A stretch of DNA of 64,000 nucleotides, taken from positions 28,666 through 92,665 of the forward strand of contig CAVBQS010000050.1 of NCBI GenBank assembly GCA_963597615.1, in the 5' to 3' direction. Shown one piece after another: positions 61,288 to 64,000 of the stretch. The translations under genes were made by a program, and so were the position numbers. Within the stretch, counting starts at the first letter, position 1, and every line of letters begins with the position of its first letter. The notes under the pieces are model-generated. The model saw nothing but the letters and a program-made list of their open reading frames with translations, did no database searches and was not told where the DNA came from. Origin of the DNA: CAKRJP01 sp963597615. GTDB lineage: Bacteria; Bacillota; Clostridia; Lachnospirales; Lachnospiraceae.

Positions 61288-62646
61288 ATGAGTGAACACA
61301 AAGAAAACAAAAGTTTCTCCAGATTTGGTTACATTATGGTGGCTGCCGGTGCAGTAGTAGGACTTGGTAATATTTGGAAGTTTCCATCTTTGGCTTACGG
61401 CGATGGTGGAGGCGCCTTCGTACTGGTCTACATTGCTGTATGTATTTTGTTGGGTCATCCCGTTGTGCAGGCAGAACAAGCTATTGGACGCAGAGGTCGG
61501 GCCAGTGCCGCGGGAAGTTTTGGCGTTATTAATCCCAAATGGCGCTTTGTGGGAGTGATTAATATTGTATGTACCTTGCTGATTGATTTTTATTATGTAG
61601 TTGTATCTGGATGGGTACTAAAATATCTTGTAACTTATATTGTATCTGGTGATTTTGGAGAAGATAAGCAGGCATACTTTGATAATTATATCAGCAGTAC
61701 TGCACAGCCATTAATTTATAATCTTATTATTATAGCGATTATTGTATTTTTCCTGTATTTTGGAATCACCAATGTGGTGCAAAAGGCTTCAAAAGTAATT
61801 ATGCCTGCCCTGATTATTCTTTTGATTTTATGTGGAGTATTTGCCCTGATTGTTATTCCTGGAGCAGTCGAAGGATTGAAATATTATTTTGTTCCTGATT
61901 TTAGCAAATTCGGAATGAGCCAGTTTGCAGATGTATGTATGCAGTCTTGCTTCTCTGTAGGTATTGGCTGGGGTATCTATACAACCCTGGGAGCTAGTAT
62001 GGATAAGAATACAAACCTACAGGCAGATGCATGGTGGGTTGATATCTGTGATACCTTCGTAGCACTCCTTGCTGGATTTGTTGTAATTCCCACAGTAGTC
62101 GGAAGTGGAAGTGAAATGTCATCTGGACCGTCACTGGTATTTGCAGCAATGACACAGATTTTTGAAACCTTGCCAGGGGGACGAGTATTTGGTGCTTTCT
62201 TCTTTGCGGCTTTGATCTTGGCGGTAATATCCACCTTCTTTACCATCCTTGAGATTCCCCGAATGTATATACAGGAGATCACCCATACTTCCCATCGGAC
62301 TTCCCTATTTATCACGGCAGTATTGGTATATGGGGGAAGCCTTATATGCTCCCTTTCAAAAGGTGTCCTTAGTTGGTTTACCCTTCCGTGGCCAAGTATT
62401 CAAGGAATTGCCTATTATGATATCTATGATTGGATTGACTGTTTAAGTGGTTATGTTCTTCTTCCTCTTGGCATATTGCTAACATGTGTTTATGTAGTGA
62501 AAGGATGGGGCTTTGAAGGATATGAGAAAGAGCTGACAAATGATGGCAAATATGGCAGTCTTAGAGCATTTGATAAGTTTTCCTTAATTGTTATTTGCCC
62601 AGTATTAACACTGATTGTTATTCTTCATGTGTTTGGTATTATTTAG
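61288..62646 (+). CDS. SNF-family Na+-dependent amino-acid-type transporter
   Basis: A 452-aa polytopic transporter of the neurotransmitter:sodium symporter family (LeuT fold). The first helix holds the signature FGYIMVAAGAVVGLGNIWKFPSLAYGDGGGAFVLVY. Later segments GIGWGIYTTLGASM and GSGSEMSSGPSLVFAAM correspond to substrate and sodium site helices. The loop between helices is short, as in bacterial members. The substrate is probably an amino acid, not determined. Own ribosome-binding site (AAAGGAGTG); no terminator visible after it. Confidence 0.93.
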   Translation: MSEHKENKSFSRFGYIMVAAGAVVGLGNIWKFPSLAYGDGGGAFVLVYIAVCILLGHPVVQAEQAIGRRGRASAAGSFGVINPKWRFVGVINIVCTLLIDFYYVVVSGWVLKYLVTYIVSGDFGEDKQAYFDNYISSTAQPLIYNLIIIAIIVFFLYFGITNVVQKASKVIMPALIILLILCGVFALIVIPGAVEGLKYYFVPDFSKFGMSQFADVCMQSCFSVGIGWGIYTTLGASMDKNTNLQADAWWVDICDTFVALLAGFVVIPTVVGSGSEMSSGPSLVFAAMTQIFETLPGGRVFGAFFFAALILAVISTFFTILEIPRMYIQEITHTSHRTSLFITAVLVYGGSLICSLSKGVLSWFTLPWPSIQGIAYYDIYDWIDCLSGYVLLPLGILLTCVYVVKGWGFEGYEKELTNDGKYGSLRAFDKFSLIVICPVLTLIVILHVFGII

Positions 62647-62648
62647 AG

Positions 62649-63596
62649 AAATATACAGATAAAAAAACTTCCTGAGCTGTTGATAATACGGTTAATTGAA
62701 ATGTTGACTTTAAAGTTAAGTTCAATGTTATGTATGCTTTTGATGCAAGTAATATGGCAGGAAAAACTCTTGTAGCATATGAAACTGTTACATTAGATGG
62801 AGAAGAAATTGTTCCAGATAATGATATCAACAACTTAGATCATACCATCTACTTCCCGGGAGTAAAGACCACAGCTCTTGGACAGGAGACAAAAGATCAT
62901 ATCAGCAAAGCTGATGAGGAAACCGTTATCGTTGATACTGTTGAATATTCAGGACTCAGAATCGGAAAGAAGTATACCGTAGAGGGAACTTTGATGGACA
63001 AAGAGACTGGTAAAGCAGTATTAGATAATGACGGAAAAGAGATTACAGCCAGTGAGACATTCAAGACTGACATAGAAAGCGGAACGATTGACATTACATT
63101 CAAATTTAATGGTAGCAACTTAAAGGGAAAGACCGTTGTAGCATTTGAAACTATCCTTTATAAGGATAAGGAATATGCAACTCACGCAGATCTGACCGAT
63201 ACAGATCAGACTATCCACTTCCCTGAGATTGGAACTACCGCAGCAGATGTAAAGACAAACACTGGTCTTGCACTTGCAGAAAAAGATATGACCATTACTG
63301 ATAAGGTAGAGTACAAGAACCTCTTAGTAGGTAAGGAATATACCGTAAAGGGAACCTTAATGAATAAGGATACCGGAAAAGCCTTAGAGATTAATGGCGT
63401 AAAAGTAACAGCTGAAAAGACATTTACAGCTGAGTCAGAAAACGGAACTGTAGACCTTTCCTTTACATTTGATGGAAGTGCACTTGCCGGAGAGACTTTG
63501 GTTGTATTTGAAAACCTGTATTACAACGGAGTTAGCGTAGCTGTACATAAGGATCTTGAAGATGAGAACCAGATCCCTGGTGCAATTACCTATTGA
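62649..63596 (+). pseudogene. Remnant of a VaFE-repeat surface protein
   Basis: The fragment encodes about two and a half VaFE/T-Q-ester-type repeats. Motifs are AGKTLVAYETV, GKTVVAFETILYKD, GETLVVFENLYYN, and the TTA-starting linkers VKTTA and IGTTA. Reading the same frame upstream of the ATG at 62730 continues the homology (NVDFKVKF) but hits stops at 62697 and 62673, so the N-terminal part is lost or decayed. There is no signal peptide, no LPXTG signal and no ribosome-binding site before the ATG. It ends abruptly in QIPGAITY. The NSS transporter gene ends only 3 bp before the fragment. It is very likely non-functional. Confidence 0.75.
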
Positions 63597-63725
63597 TTAT
63601 ATATCAAAATATACGTGTTTTTTCTGTCAAATTTTATGATACAGCATCAATTCATGTGTTGTAAAAACTGCGGTTGAATTTTACAGCAGATTGGGATATA
63701 CTATGGATGAAAGGAGCTGAGAAAT

Positions 63726-63980
63726 ATGCCAAATATCAAACCCATTTCCGATCTGCGAAATTACAGTGATGTGCTGCATGATGTGGCTGTTGGTGCTCCG
63801 GTTTTTCTGACAAAGAACGGACGCGGCAGATATGCAATTCTCGATATGCAGGACTTTGAAAAGACACAGGCAACCCTCCGGCTGATGAATGAACTTGCAA
63901 AAGGCCGAAAATCTGGCGAAGAGAAAGGCTGGCTGACATTGGAAGCCGTGGAGAAGAACCTCGGGATTGTCAATGAATAA
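63726..63980 (+). CDS. Type II antitoxin, Phd/YefM family
   Basis: An 84-aa antitoxin with the N-terminal DNA-binding fold of the Phd/YefM type (IKPISDLRNYSDVLHDV, PVFLTKNGRGRYAILDMQDFEK) and a C-terminal toxin-binding tail. AAAGGAG lies before the ATG. Its stop overlaps a second ORF that begins like a ParE/RelE toxin. Usual behaviour is autorepression by the antitoxin-toxin complex. Confidence 0.88.
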   Translation: MPNIKPISDLRNYSDVLHDVAVGAPVFLTKNGRGRYAILDMQDFEKTQATLRLMNELAKGRKSGEEKGWLTLEAVEKNLGIVNE

Positions 63981-64000
63981 TTTGCATTTATCCGAAGAAG
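63973..64000 (+). CDS. Start of a ParE/RelE-type toxin gene (partial)
   Basis: Only nine codons fall inside the window: MNNLHLSEE. The ATG at 63973 overlaps the antitoxin end by 8 bp, and LHLSEE is a usual beginning for ParE-type toxins. The assignment rests on context and a few residues. Confidence 0.6.

Noticed and set aside
1..64000. CRISPR array, transposase, integrase or complete prophage
   Set aside because: I saw no regularly spaced repeats, no transposase or integrase reading frame and no phage module beyond the small scar near 6.2-6.8 kb.

Overview
The window is a stretch of a low-GC anaerobic Firmicutes chromosome, most likely Clostridia of the Lachnospiraceae type. The basis for this is gene content and order: a pyruvate formate-lyase with its activase, a dnaG-rpoD-trmK-nif3 block, a yicC-gmk-rpoZ block, a GGGtGRT-family gene beside a NifU/IscU-like gene, a type A-like RNase P RNA, and strong Shine-Dalgarno sites throughout. 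I cannot name the species. All functions below are read from sequence features and family knowledge; no database search was run.

Layout. 1-5.9 kb: a short UvrD-like helicase, a DUF1292 protein, an orphan sugar-binding lipoprotein, a GH13 protein that appears to have lost every catalytic residue, and a DUF5662 protein. 5.9-7.0 kb: a tRNA-Leu with anticodon AAG, followed by a small phage-derived scar (truncated head protein, Prp-like cysteine protease). 7.1-8.6 kb: an HbpS/GlcG-like protein and a dGTPase-type HD hydrolase. 8.7-15.1 kb: a LacI-family regulator with matching palindromic operators, controlling a mannose-family PTS (IIB-IIC-IID-IIA) joined to an oligo-1,6-glucosidase-type GH13 enzyme, then a Cof-type HAD phosphatase. 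15.2-21.4 kb: dnaG, rpoD, trmK, a Nif3-like gene and a uridine kinase-like protein with a ThrRS-like N-terminus.

21.4-26.3 kb (minus strand): aroC followed without a gap by a polyamine ABC transporter whose permease PotC and binding protein PotD are one polypeptide. 26.5-30 kb: an L,D-transpeptidase with an acidic repetitive cytoplasmic head, tgt and yajC. 30.3-33.4 kb: pflB and pflA, separated by a strong hairpin and preceded by a dyad-rich control region. 33.6-40.4 kb: an amino-acid operon leuB-ilvD-ilvB-serC-serA. 40.5-47.7 kb: prs (minus), then der-plsY-gpsA, an iron alcohol dehydrogenase, a Mog/MoaB-like protein, rnhA and rnpB. 47.8-49.7 kb (minus): a nitroreductase and pyrB-pyrI. 50-59.3 kb: pheA, a DUF815 ATPase, rqcH (minus), yicC-gmk-rpoZ, rimO-pgsA and an Asp-rich membrane-anchored protein. 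59.4-62.6 kb: the NifU-like/GGGtGRT pair and an SNF-family transporter. 62.6-64 kb: a decaying VaFE-repeat surface-protein remnant and the start of a Phd/ParE-type toxin-antitoxin pair, which look like the edge of an accessory region.

The most interesting items are the NifU-like/GGGtGRT pair (conserved but of unknown function), the apparently dead GH13 protein beside an orphan sugar-binding lipoprotein, the PTS/GH13 regulon with a perfect operator, the PotC-PotD fusion, and the two accessory scars at about 6 kb and 63 kb.
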